A DNA stretch of 11,264 nt from Conidiobolus incongruus B7586 (taxonomy: Eukaryota > Entomophthoromycota > Entomophthoromycetes > Entomophthorales > Conidiobolaceae): contig JNEM01006629.1 in NCBI GenBank assembly GCA_000697335.1, positions 1 through 11,264 on the forward strand, in the 5' to 3' direction. Each line of letters begins with the position of its first letter. Within the stretch, counting starts at the first letter, position 1. A model generated the notes under the pieces. It made no database searches. It saw only the letters and a program-made list of their open reading frames with translations, and was not told where the DNA came from. Below are positions 1-8,202 of the stretch, piece after piece. The position numbers and the translations under genes are program-made.

Positions 1-1081
1 GTTAATTATTTTTATATATAAATTGTATAATAATATATTTGTATTATTTTTTTAATAAACCAATTATTTATTAATATTTTTATTATTAAGTAAAATATTT
101 ATTATTTTATATAATAATTATAATAATTATAATATATATACAGATAAAATTAAAAAGATTTTTTATAAAAGAATATTAGAAAAAGTTATTATATTTAATA
201 TATTCATTAAATTAAAATTATATAATTAGAATCCTTTTAAGTAATTAGAAAGTATATTTAAAAATTTCTTATAAAAAATTAAATTAGTTTGTAAAATATT
301 TGATTTTAGTATTTAATAAAAAAATTATTTTTTAAATATTAAGAGTATATGAAAAAAATGGTAAAGATTTATTAATATTAAAAAATATTAATTTTATATT
401 GTGTATTAATGTTTATTAATCATATATTGACAACTTTATTTCACTTTTAAAATTTTACCATTATTTAATTTCTATCCTAATAATATCTATTTAATAATGA
501 ATAAATTGAATTATTGATTAACTAAAATATTTCATATATTAAACATTTATTGAAATTATTTTATAAAATTGATTTAAAAAATTTCAAATAAAAATAATAA
601 TATCAATTAAAAATCAAAAATATATTACACAGTATATTATATTATTGAAAGTCTATTATAATCATTGTTAATCTATAAATAACATTTTAAATATTACTTT
701 TTATCTATTAACAATTTTATATCTTTGAAAATTATTTTGATTCAAAATTTATCTTAGTGTTGGATTTCAAAATTAAGCGTTGATTTCGATTAGATAATTA
801 GGGCAATAGTATTTGATAGGCTATAACATTCACTGAATCAACTAAAATAATTTACTATCAACCATCTTATTATAATTCCAACTATAGTTTGAACTTAGTA
901 TTTAAATTCTAATCGAAAAAATGGAATTAATAATGAATATGATTGATCATTATTAAATAAAATATACGTCATCATGCTATCACCATGATTTCAATTATTA
1001 TATAAATGGTTTCAAGTCACTTTATTCACTGATCTCTTCTAGTTTTAAAAAAGTAAAACAAAATAATAAAAAATAAAAGAT
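1..1081. other. AT-rich intergenic region upstream of the oxidase gene
   Basis: No gene is visible. The first 700 bases are almost pure A/T with dense stops in all frames. From about 760 the composition becomes more mixed (for example the stretch around 765-850), but no open frame or splice-linked exon pair could be built. The last 120 bases look like a promoter for the gene starting at 1082 and are listed separately. Confidence 0.7.
965..1006 (+). promoter_or_regulatory. Candidate promoter: CRE-like site, short palindrome and TATA box
   Basis: TACGTCA at 965-971 matches seven bases of an ATF/CREB-type site (TGACGTA on the other strand). It overlaps an inverted repeat, ATCATG at 971-976 and CATGAT at 984-989. 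A TATATAAA box lies at 999-1006, about 75 bases before the ATG at 1082, followed by a pyrimidine-rich stretch and then an A-rich leader just before the start codon. Assignment rests on motif and position only; in such AT-rich DNA the TATA match is weak evidence. Confidence 0.35.
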
Positions 1082-2618
1082 ATGAAAGTTGCAATTATAG
1101 GATCCGGGAGTGCTGGTCTAGGTGCCGCTTGGGCTCTAAACCAAAGTGAGAACGATTACGATATTACATTATTTGAAAAGAGCCACTACTTTGGAGGTCA
1201 TGCGCACACCATCGATTACCATCCGCCCAACCAGCCACAAAATACGGTAGCAGTAGATTCGGGGTTTATCGTTTATAATAAGTTGAATTATCCCAATTTC
1301 GACAGATTTTTAAGGTTTGAAAGTATTGATACCATACCGTCCAAAATGACTTTCAGTTTTAGTAAGGATTTCGGCAAGCTGGAGTGGGCAGGAACCAATT
1401 TAAAATCATTATTTGCTCAAACTAATAACTTCACTAATATCGAATTCTATAAAATGGTTTTAGACGTGATTCGATTCAACATCTTAGCACCTCTGTTCCT
1501 CGAACTCAAGCCAACCAATCCCCAATACGGGTGGAGTATTTCAGAATATTTGGATTATTACGGATATTCTGACAGTTTTAGAAATCACTATTTGCTACCC
1601 ATGGTCAGTAGTATTTGGTCAACACCAGAATCAAGATGCAATTTGGAATTCCCAGCAAGAACTCTAATCCTATTCTTTCACAATCACTGTTTGATGAATT
1701 TTATCAATCGTCCAAAATGGTATACCATCAAAGGTGGAAGTAGAATGTATGTACACAAAATTGTTAAAGATATTAAGAATGTTAAGTTGAATACAATTAT
1801 TACTAAACTCGAAAGAATTGTGGATGAGAACGGTAACTCCAAAGTAAAATTGGTAGATAATCACGAAAACTACTACGAATTTGACAAGGTGATATTGGCT
1901 TGCCACGCCGACGAAACATTGGAAATATTAAGAGATAAAGCTACGAGGGAAGAGTTGGAATTACTTCAGGATATTCAATTCACTAAGAATCGGGTGGTAG
2001 TGCATTCTGATGATAATTTAATGCCAATTCGTAAGGATGTTTGGAGTGCTTGGAATTATTTGTGTAGATCGGATTCTGAAGATGGTCAGGTGAAAGAATT
2101 AACACTGTAAGCTATACATTTATTAGTATATATATTGAATATTCAATTATACTTTTAGTACATATTGGATGAATTTACTTCAATCTATCGATACTGAAAC
2201 CTATGGCGATATCTTAGTCACTGTCAATCCATTTATCAACCCTCGTCCAAAGAAAATATATTCGGAATACGTTTATGAGCACGTAAACATGGATCTCAGT
2301 CTGTTAAGGGCGCAAGAACAGCTAACTGATTATAACAGAAGTAACAACAGTCAAATCCAAATCATTGGTGCATGGACCAAATTTGGATTTCAAGAAGATG
2401 GCTTCACCAGCGGTTTGATAGCTGCCAGCAATTTGGGTGCCCAAGCACCTTTTGAAATCGTAGATTCTACTCATATAAGACCCCTATATAATAGGTTACA
2501 TCATAGAGTGATACAATTAGCAGTGTGGGCTTTGCATCTATATGTGATGACTTTATATTGGATTTATTTGAGATTTGTGTACCCCTACACCAAAGTGATT
2601 GCTTCTAAATTCAATTAG
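1082..2618 (+). CDS. FAD-dependent amine-oxidase-like oxidoreductase (COG2907-type), two exons
   Basis: The gene is join(1082-2106, 2159-2618), encoding 494 aa. The 52-nt intron begins GTAAGC at 2107 and ends TTTTAG at 2158. Splicing makes codon 342 from CT plus T and joins KELTL to TYWMNLLQ, a continuity typical of the family. Visible features are the N-terminal dinucleotide-binding loop GSGSAG (residues 7-12), the acidic residue ending the second strand (E32), the GGHAHT motif (38-43) and the C-terminal flavin-contact segment GAWTKFGFQEDGF (412-424). A hydrophobic, aromatic-rich segment at about 461-485, followed by a basic tail, suggests a C-terminal membrane anchor. Members of this family are flavoproteins of mostly unknown substrate; related domains lie beside or are fused to cyclopropane-fatty-acid synthases in bacteria and plants (known from the family). 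A lipid-linked role is therefore only an inference. The start is the first ATG after an A-rich leader and sits right before the Rossmann strand. Confidence 0.9.
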
Positions 2619-2681
2619 AAAAATGAATTGCCATCAAAATTTTAAAATTTATTAATAATTATTATTTAATATATCATCACG

Positions 2682-2684
<3 letters not shown>

Positions 2685-2714
<30 letters not shown>
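2685..2714. repeat. (AT)15 microsatellite
   Basis: Thirty bases of perfect AT dinucleotide repeat in the 3' flank of the oxidase gene. Confidence 0.95.
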
Positions 2715-2716
<2 letters not shown>

Positions 2717-3093
2717 AACTAATGAATAAATGCTATAACAAATATTATGTTATAGATATATATATTATTAATTATATGATCAAATATATTTAAATCTATA
2801 AAGTGAAAATTAATACTTCTTTCAATTATATCATTTTATGTTTTTAAAAACCATATTTATAAAATCTGAAATTTTTTATATTGGATATTCTATTTTTTAA
2901 GTAATGTGTTTTGATAAAATTTTCATTAGATGATAGAACTCTATTTTAAATCAATTAAGTGAACCTATTTAACTCTGAAAATCGCTTAAAATCAATAGCC
3001 ATAACATTAAATAATTCAAATAATTATTGAAAATTTTATTAAATCAATAATAAATATATAATAAGTAATTGTGTATTATTATTTTAGTTATTG

Positions 3094-3110
3094 TATATAT
3101 ATATATATAT
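3094..3110. repeat. Short (TA)n microsatellite
   Basis: Seventeen bases of perfect TA alternation in AT-rich intergenic DNA. Confidence 0.85.
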
Positions 3111-3275
3111 TCAAAATTATTACAAATATTATCAAAAACTTTAGGAAATTAAAGTTAATAGATAATATTATACAGAAAATTTGGTGATATATTCTAGAAT
3201 TATTAGTAGACTATTAAACCATTTTAAGATATTTAAAAGAGAATGCAGAAATATCCTTATTTGGGCAGACTGAGT

Positions 3276-3344
3276 TTAATTGTATTTGGTAATACATTGC
3301 ATTATCACTCAAATGAAACCCTGAATTTTTGCAAATACAAATAA
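3276..3344. repeat. Imperfect inverted repeat, 13-bp arms
   Basis: Arm TTAATTGTATTTG (3276-3288) and arm CAAATACAAATAA (3332-3344) are reverse complements at 12 of 13 positions, with a 43-base spacer. The surrounding stretch is slightly richer in G and C than the flanks. It could be a hairpin or the end of a very small non-autonomous element, but no flanking target duplication is clear, and chance is possible in such AT-biased DNA. Confidence 0.3.
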
Positions 3345-3506
3345 CCTAATACATATTTTTAATATAAGCTAATTTTATATTTAGTTGAAGCATATTGATA
3401 CTATTGTAATATTGAAAATAGAGCGATTTATTAATTTGGTATGTATTAAAGTTGCATTCAATAACAGTCACACTCAGCTATTTCACATTTATAAAGCAAT
3501 AAAAGG

Positions 3507-3509
<3 letters not shown>

Positions 3510-3543
<34 letters not shown>
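3510..3543. repeat. (TA)17 microsatellite
   Basis: Thirty-four bases of perfect TA repeat, the longest in the window. It creates an artificial Ile-Tyr run in one plus-strand frame. Confidence 0.95.
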
Positions 3544-3546
<3 letters not shown>

Positions 3547-3879
3547 ATTTTAAATTTCCCAATTTCATTTATATTTATTAATATACCAAAAATATTTATA
3601 TTATTTTACAATTTTATTCAATTAATTATTTTAAAAAAAAATTCGGATAATTATCAAATTCTAGTTGGATCAAAATAAAAACTTTTTTAAACAATTATTT
3701 ATTTAGTAATATTAAATATATGTTGATATATAAAAATGTTAATATTTATTAAACACAGCTGATAGCATTTATTATAATCCTGAATTGTTTTGGTTAAAAG
3801 AGTAATTTCGGATTTGATTTGATTTGACTAAAAAATAAAAGCTTTACTATATGGGAATATATATATTTTAAATTGAGTA

Positions 3880-3885
3880 TTTATT
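3880..3885 (-). promoter_or_regulatory. Candidate poly(A) signal of the chitinase gene
   Basis: AATAAA on the minus strand about 40 bases after the chitinase stop codon. Position is suitable, but the hexamer is frequent in AT-rich DNA. Confidence 0.35.
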
Positions 3886-3925
3886 CAAAATAATTTATAT
3901 ATCACAATTAAAGATATAGAATTAA

Positions 3926-5308
3926 TTACAAGAGATTAAAGATCTTTTGACGCTGGAACCAGTTGGACTTGGGATAGCCACAGTAGATATGGTTGCCCAG
4001 CTGCCTGCATACTGTTGAGGTGCCACAATCGCGTTCTAACCATTTGCCGTAATTGCATTCACGGTACTTGGAGGACTTGCCTTCTTCGATACAGAAGGAT
4101 TCACCGCTTGTACATGGTCCATCAGTGGGGCCTGGTTTCTCGCTAGTAGTGGTGGTGGTTGTGGTGGTTGTGGTTGTAGTAGTTGATGTTGAGGTAGAGG
4201 TAGACGTGGTAGTAGAAGTGGTAGTAGAAGTGGTGGTAGTGGTAGTGGTAGTGGTGGTCGTTGTAGTACTGGTTGTAGGAGTAGGAGGGGTAGAAGTTGG
4301 AGGCACTTTACAGTTACCACCCTCATTCAAGAAGCTCTTGAACACAGAGCCATAAGTCTGTTCGTTAAATTTATTCTGAGCACTTTGAGAGACATCCCAC
4401 AACATTAAGCCACCGAAAGTTGAGAACTTTTGTCTAACTTCCCTCAGGATACGCTTGAGAGGCTCAACTCCGACATAGCCCGATCCAGCAGCGGATTGAG
4501 CCGCAGGAGATCCGATGAACAATTTAACGTTTTTGTTGATGGACTTGGTTCTAGCCCACTCGTCCCACACGTGATAGTTCCAGGCCCATTGATTGTCGTA
4601 GTTTTGCAATCCACACCAGTTGTTGTAGAATTGGATGAAGACCATATCGAACCAAGCATTGTCTAAAGCCTTGGTGAGCATCCTGTCTGGGAATTCACAC
4701 TGGGGAGCTCCTGCAATATAATACTTCTTACTGGGATCTTTGGCATAAAGTTCGCGTAATCTATGAATGAAGACATCGTAGTGATCGGGTGATCCATTCT
4801 CAATATCCAAATCGATACCGTCTAACACCGCATTTCCGAATGGACGGTATTGATGTTGACCCCCTAAGAAAATATTCCAAACGGTCTCTGCAAAGGTGGA
4901 TGCTTCCTGAGCGTTGTTGAAGCCGACTTGAGCAATTGCACCACCCAAAGAAAGTAAAATGGTCTTACCCTTAGATTGACAGTATGAAATATCCACACCA
5001 ATCTTGGGACAAACCTTGGCAGCCATGTAGTTTTTGAGTAAGGGAGAGATTTGATCGGGACAATGATTGGCAAAGTTAATACCTGGCAACTGACCATTTC
5101 CAGCATTAAACACATTCAAGAAGGAGATTGGAATAATGTCATATTCATTATTATTACAGTATTCACTCAAGTCCTTCTCCCAAAGGTCGGGACGATCCAA
5201 ATGACTGGCTCCGTAAGAGTTCTGGCCCCAGTAGCCGACGACATTATTGTTACAGTTTAAGTCCAGTGCACTGACAAGACCCGCAGCTAATAGTAATAAG
5301 ACTTTCAT
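3926..5308 (-). CDS. Secreted class III chitinase: GH18 domain, Thr-rich linker, CBM19-like domain
   Basis: Intronless, 460 aa. It hydrolyses beta-1,4 linkages in chitin and would act at the cell wall or outside the cell. The ATG at 5306-5308 starts a signal peptide (MKVLLLLAAGLVSA, likely cut after residue 14); the open frame runs two codons further upstream but has no ATG there. The GH18 barrel spans about residues 22-330, with GYWGQNSYG (25-33), SLGG (120-123) and the complete catalytic DGIDLDIE (163-170, acid/base Glu170), then QFYNN (226-230) and LMLWDVSQS (301-309). This is the plant-type (hevamine-like) class found in fungal cell-separation chitinases. Residues about 335-388 form a Thr/Ser/Pro linker, probably heavily O-mannosylated. 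Residues 399-443 hold six cysteines (399, 406, 418, 428, 434, 443) spaced as in CBM19 chitin-binding modules such as that of yeast Cts1. No GPI signal is seen; the protein ends with a short basic, aromatic tail. All catalytic residues are intact, so it should be active. Confidence 0.95.
   Translation of the reverse strand: MKVLLLLAAGLVSALDLNCNNNVVGYWGQNSYGASHLDRPDLWEKDLSEYCNNNEYDIIPISFLNVFNAGNGQLPGINFANHCPDQISPLLKNYMAAKVCPKIGVDISYCQSKGKTILLSLGGAIAQVGFNNAQEASTFAETVWNIFLGGQHQYRPFGNAVLDGIDLDIENGSPDHYDVFIHRLRELYAKDPSKKYYIAGAPQCEFPDRMLTKALDNAWFDMVFIQFYNNWCGLQNYDNQWAWNYHVWDEWARTKSINKNVKLFIGSPAAQSAAGSGYVGVEPLKRILREVRQKFSTFGGLMLWDVSQSAQNKFNEQTYGSVFKSFLNEGGNCKVPPTSTPPTPTTSTTTTTTTTTTTTTSTTTSTTTSTSTSTSTTTTTTTTTTTTTSEKPGPTDGPCTSGESFCIEEGKSSKYRECNYGKWLERDCGTSTVCRQLGNHIYCGYPKSNWFQRQKIFNLL
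4145..4306 (-). repeat. Threonine-codon triplet repeat in the chitinase linker
   Basis: About 54 codons of mostly ACC/ACT with interspersed TCT/TCC encode the Thr-rich linker of the chitinase. The low-complexity tract is likely to vary in length between alleles through replication slippage. It also leaves the opposite strand open as an artificial poly-valine frame. Confidence 0.85.
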
Positions 5309-6091
5309 GGTCAAAATTAAACATTAATCGAGCATTTGATTAGTTTAAATAGTTCTGTTAAATTCTCTCAATTATCACGATTTGTTAAAATAACCAACAG
5401 TTAATCACTAGTCACTTATATCCACTTTGTAATAACTCGATTGGAACTTGTGTAATTATTTTAACCTTAACAAATTCAAAAACTAACCAAATAAAGCTTG
5501 AATGCTAGCAATTCAATTGGAATTTATGCAATTATAATTTATTTATTTTATCCTCAATTAAGGTGAATTACAAGTAATTGATTACACATTTTCGAGTTTG
5601 TTAATTTTCTAACTAAAATTAGGTTAAATTTACAGTAATAGGGAATTTAGATAGATTGATATAGTTGACAATTCTTTTAATTTTATTAAGGGATTAATTA
5701 AGATTTAATTGGGCATTTATCAAATTATGATACGATTTTATAATATTATTTACAGTATTTTGGAATAAACAGATTTTTCAATTAATCCTTACATAATTAA
5801 AAAAGAATGTAATATATTTTTAACAAGATATATGAATGTTAATTATTTAGCTTGTATTCTAGATTTCTAATATGATGTAAGTGATTATTCTCATTGTATG
5901 TTAGGATCACATGTATACCCATGATTGAGTAGTTTTTTGAAAGAGGAAGGTAACAATCTTTTTGGTCAAAATTCAGGTATATAACAATGACAACCCTTTT
6001 GATATATAGTATATGAATCCTAATGATTAAAATTAATAAGTCATATAAACATTATCTATTAATTGATATTACTTAATTGATTCTTCTTAAC
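5309..6091. other. AT-rich region upstream of the chitinase
   Basis: It contains the presumed chitinase promoter on the minus strand. A weak TATAAG (minus strand, 5415-5420) lies just over 100 bases before the ATG. Two related 20-mers, 5440-5459 and 5516-5535, match at 17 of 20 positions in the same orientation and could be duplicated regulatory sites or chance. No open frame or exon with family-like sequence was found. Confidence 0.5.
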
Positions 6092-6307
6092 TTATTTCAG
6101 CTGCTGATAACTACTATCACCCGCGCTTTCAATATTCAATTGAAAAGAATTAATTTCGTCTATAACATGAATACTGAAGACTAATATTTTGATTTTCTGT
6201 AAATCGTTAATTGTAAGGAATGAAATTATCACAATAGTCTGAATCATGAATGGTACATATAAGTTTATATTGTTAATATTTTGATTTGTTTTAAATTTTT
6301 TACCCAT
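6092..6307 (-). CDS. Doubtful small ORF, 71 aa
   Basis: An ATG-started frame of 71 codons in DNA where stops are very frequent. It encodes a short lysine-rich start, a hydrophobic stretch of about 20 residues (near residues 16-35, with VPFMIQTIVIISFLTI), and a polar tail ending SYQQLK. I do not recognise it. The length is more than expected by chance at this base composition, but there is no conserved motif. It could be one exon of a larger minus-strand gene, since a possible GT donor lies beside the stop, but no partner exon was found. Its codon use is as AT-rich as the surrounding DNA. Confidence 0.18.
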   Translation of the reverse strand: MGKKFKTNQNINNINLYVPFMIQTIVIISFLTINDLQKIKILVFSIHVIDEINSFQLNIESAGDSSYQQLK

Positions 6308-6518
6308 ATTTGATTAAAGTGCTACTTGTGTTAATAAGTAACAGATCTGATGAATATAGGATTGTGATTGATTCAATTTATGGAATCATAATATGTAAAT
6401 AAATTGGAATTGATTACTTTTATAAATTTCAAAAATAATCAACATATTCACTCTAGCTGGGAAGTCAGATGTGTAATAACTTTAAGTAAATAGTCGTCTT
6501 CCAGGACGGGGCTTGTTA

Positions 6519-6530
6519 GACGATATAAAA
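6519..6530 (+). repeat. 12-bp direct repeat, left copy (GACGATATAAAA)
   Basis: Perfect copy of 6775-6786, 256 bases apart. Together they bracket 6531-6774, and the second copy begins directly after the hairpin ending at 6774. It could be a target-site duplication around an inserted unit or a repeated promoter-like motif, since it includes the TATA-like box. The GC-rich composition starts left of this copy, which argues against a simple insertion exactly between the repeats. Confidence 0.6.
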
Positions 6531-6774
6531 GGGGTGATTTATTGTGTAACCTAGATTGTAGGGAAGTACCCTAGAAAGAGGACCGACGTGACAGCTGAGT
6601 TGAAGCCGGTATATTTACAGTTGTTTGACATGTCTTCTGAAAGTACATGGGGTACGTCGAGTGGAAAGATTGAAACCGCAGTTCGGATGTATTTGTTGGT
6701 CACTTTGTAGGTGGATCTGTGACGGAGTTTATGCTTGATTCGAATTTCAGGATCGAACGGGTCTACTGGCCCGT

Positions 6775-6786
6775 GACGATATAAAA
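6775..6786 (+). repeat. 12-bp direct repeat, right copy (GACGATATAAAA)
   Basis: Second perfect copy of the 12-mer at 6519-6530. It marks the right edge of the GC-rich island; beyond it the DNA returns to extreme AT-richness. Confidence 0.6.
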
Positions 6787-7374
6787 TAAAAATAACATTA
6801 AAAATCTTTTGATAATAATAACAAGTTATTCTTAGCTCAGTAACATATGACAATATCAGATATAATCAAAAATATGATTTAAAACTTGTTTCATGTTAAT
6901 ATAAATTAAAAATTGAATTTTTGATTTAAATTTTCATAATTGTTATAAAAAATTAAATTACTAGCAAACGTTTGTAATTTCTATTAAAACTTTATGACTT
7001 ATCAATATTATTTGATACTATCATTTTCATTTAAAAATATTAATAATAAAGCAATTAAGAGAAAGCATTTGTAAAATAAAATTGAAAGAATGTAAAATTA
7101 AATGTATAATAAGTTGATTGTAATAATTGGAAATTTTTAAGTGATGTGTTCAAAATTGAAGTGATGATATACAAACATCATCAATTTGTATTCGATTTGA
7201 ATAACTCGAAATATTCGGAATAAACGAACTAAAAAATAATTTAATGTATATTTCCAAAAAAGGTATATTTTAATGTATGTTATATGATATATTAACATAT
7301 TAAATTGAATTTTTCAAAACTAGAAAACGAAAATTAAATATAACTCAAATGAATGAGCTATAATACTTTTGCAA
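6787..7374. other. AT-rich intergenic region
   Basis: No gene, exon or RNA structure could be supported. Composition is extremely AT-rich throughout; short hairpins such as the one around 7165-7183 (GATGAT/CATCATC) are within what this composition gives by chance. Confidence 0.5.
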
Positions 7375-7446
7375 GTTCTCGTGATGTAGTTGGTTATCAC
7401 GTCTGTCCAGCACACACGGTTCTCAGTTCCAATCTCAGCGAGGTCA
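7375..7446 (+). pseudogene. Degenerate tRNA, tRNA-Val-like (anticodon position reads AGC)
   Basis: A 72-base stretch folds as a tRNA. Acceptor GTTCTCG/CGAGGTC pairs at six of seven positions (one G-T, one T-T mismatch) and is followed by discriminator A. The D-arm contains TAGTTGGTTA, an A-box match. The anticodon arm TCTGT/ACACG has one C-C mismatch and a loop CCAGCAC. The T-arm CTCAG/CTCAG has one central C-C mismatch around loop TTCCAAT, so the B-box GTTCCAATC fits GWTCRANNC at eight of nine positions. The overall sequence resembles fungal tRNA-Val(AAC) along its length, including the GTGRT...TAGTYGGTTAT part. Position 33, almost always U, is C; the anticodon would read AGC (Ala) rather than AAC (Val); the variable loop is short. 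These faults suggest a decayed copy, although a T5 terminator follows at once. No CCA is encoded, as expected in eukaryotes. Confidence 0.6.
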
Positions 7447-8202
7447 TCACTTTTTCAAAGGATTTCTTATATAACTTATTGAATTTTTAATTTTGAAACA
7501 TTTATTTTTTTAATTCTTTGAAATTGCATTTGTATATTATTGTGCCAAACTATTATATTTATTTTATCTAAATCACCTTATATATCTATTATAATTCATA
7601 ATAAACTTGTTTTTCAAAAATATTACTATAATAATGTTATTTCTGAAACTTCAAATGATGATATAAATATCAGCATATTTAATATCAACTTTTGTGTTGA
7701 TAGTTTTGTATATTTTAAAATTGAGGTTGCAATAGTAATGAATAATAAACTATTTTAAAATATAATATTTTTAAAATTGTATATTATAAATATATATCTA
7801 TCATTCAGATTTTTTTTCGAATTGAATTAATTGTTGGATGAATAATGAGAAATTCAATTGTTGAATATAACAAGATTGCCTTTTAGTTTTGATCTATGAT
7901 TTGTAATAAATATTTTAATGATTATTAATGAAAATTCAAAGTTTGTATACTAATATTATTAATCTATGATATAATAATAGTAATATGATGCTATTCAATG
8001 ATGACAAGCGTAGAAGTTTATAGAACAATCGAAATGTGCATTATCAATTTTAAGATATATTCAAATTAATGTAAAAAACTTATTGGACCACGTTGTTGAA
8101 GGTGACTCAAAATCCCATAGATCGTTGATTTCTGATTTGAAATTTAATAATATCTTGGATTCATTTTTATTAATTATTGTTAATAGTAACAAACAAAAAA
8201 CA
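7447..8202. other. AT-rich region upstream of the Derlin gene
   Basis: No gene is supported. A 72-codon frame at 7540-7758 has no recognisable motif, starts at a non-ATG codon and has the base composition of the intergenic DNA. The frame of the Derlin gene is open back to 8083, but it has no ATG before 8203. The leader just before the ATG is A-rich (AACAAACAAAAAACA), like that of the oxidase gene. No clear TATA box could be singled out. Confidence 0.5.
7451..7455 (+). terminator. RNA polymerase III-type T5 run after the tRNA-like sequence
   Basis: Five consecutive T begin four bases after the discriminator base, the usual position for a Pol III terminator. T-runs are common in this region, so it supports but does not prove past transcription. 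Confidence 0.45.

Larger units (their letters stand above)
2619..3925. other. AT-rich intergenic region with TA microsatellites
   Basis: This is the space between the 3' ends of two convergent genes, the oxidase (+) and the chitinase (-). No credible gene is present. An open frame at 3385-3678 depends on a non-ATG start and on the TA repeat, which translates as Ile-Tyr, so it is not accepted. The slightly more GC-rich segment 3236-3350 holds an imperfect inverted repeat, listed separately. Confidence 0.65.
6455..6786. other. GC-rich island of unknown nature (possible structured RNA, element remnant or exon)
   Basis: By hand count, 6481-6780 has 133 G+C in 300 bases (44%) and many CpG dinucleotides, while the flanks are near 20%. 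It contains a TATA-like box on the plus strand (6524-6531, TATAAAAG), a hairpin TAGGG/CCCTA (6559-6573, 5-base loop), a hairpin ACGGG/CCCGT (6757-6774, 8-base loop), and a perfect 12-bp direct repeat flanking the part 6531-6774. At the left edge, CTGGGAAG and CTTCCAG can pair imperfectly. The minus strand is open in one frame for about 78 codons (down to 6551), with codons that look moderately protein-like, but the product matches no family I know. Alternatives are a small non-coding RNA gene, a fragment of a mobile element (for example a solo LTR, given the internal TATA box), or an exon. The sequence alone does not decide. Confidence 0.4.

Noticed and set aside
3385-3678. 97-codon plus-strand open frame
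   Set aside because: It starts at a TTG, gains length from the (TA)17 microsatellite read as Ile-Tyr, and shows no motif; composition equals the intergenic DNA.
4053-4355. Plus-strand Val-rich frame opposite the chitinase
   Set aside because: It is the complement of the Thr-codon repeat; the low-complexity tract keeps it open and the chitinase frame is certain.
6559-6573. TAGGG/CCCTA hairpin as a telomere or telomerase template signal
   Set aside because: There is less than one full TTAGGG-type unit and no repeat; a template would need about one and a half repeats.
6551-6853. 100-codon minus-strand frame across the GC island as a protein gene
   Set aside because: The frame runs from extreme AT-rich DNA into the island without a matching domain, and the plus strand of the same stretch also reads as moderately protein-like; kept only as one possible reading of the island.
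7540-7758. 72-codon plus-strand frame
   Set aside because: It begins at a non-ATG codon, is very rich in Ile, Asn and Tyr from AT-biased DNA, and has no recognisable motif.
8083-8202. N-terminal extension of the Derlin
   Set aside because: The frame is open upstream but has no ATG, and family similarity begins only after 8203.
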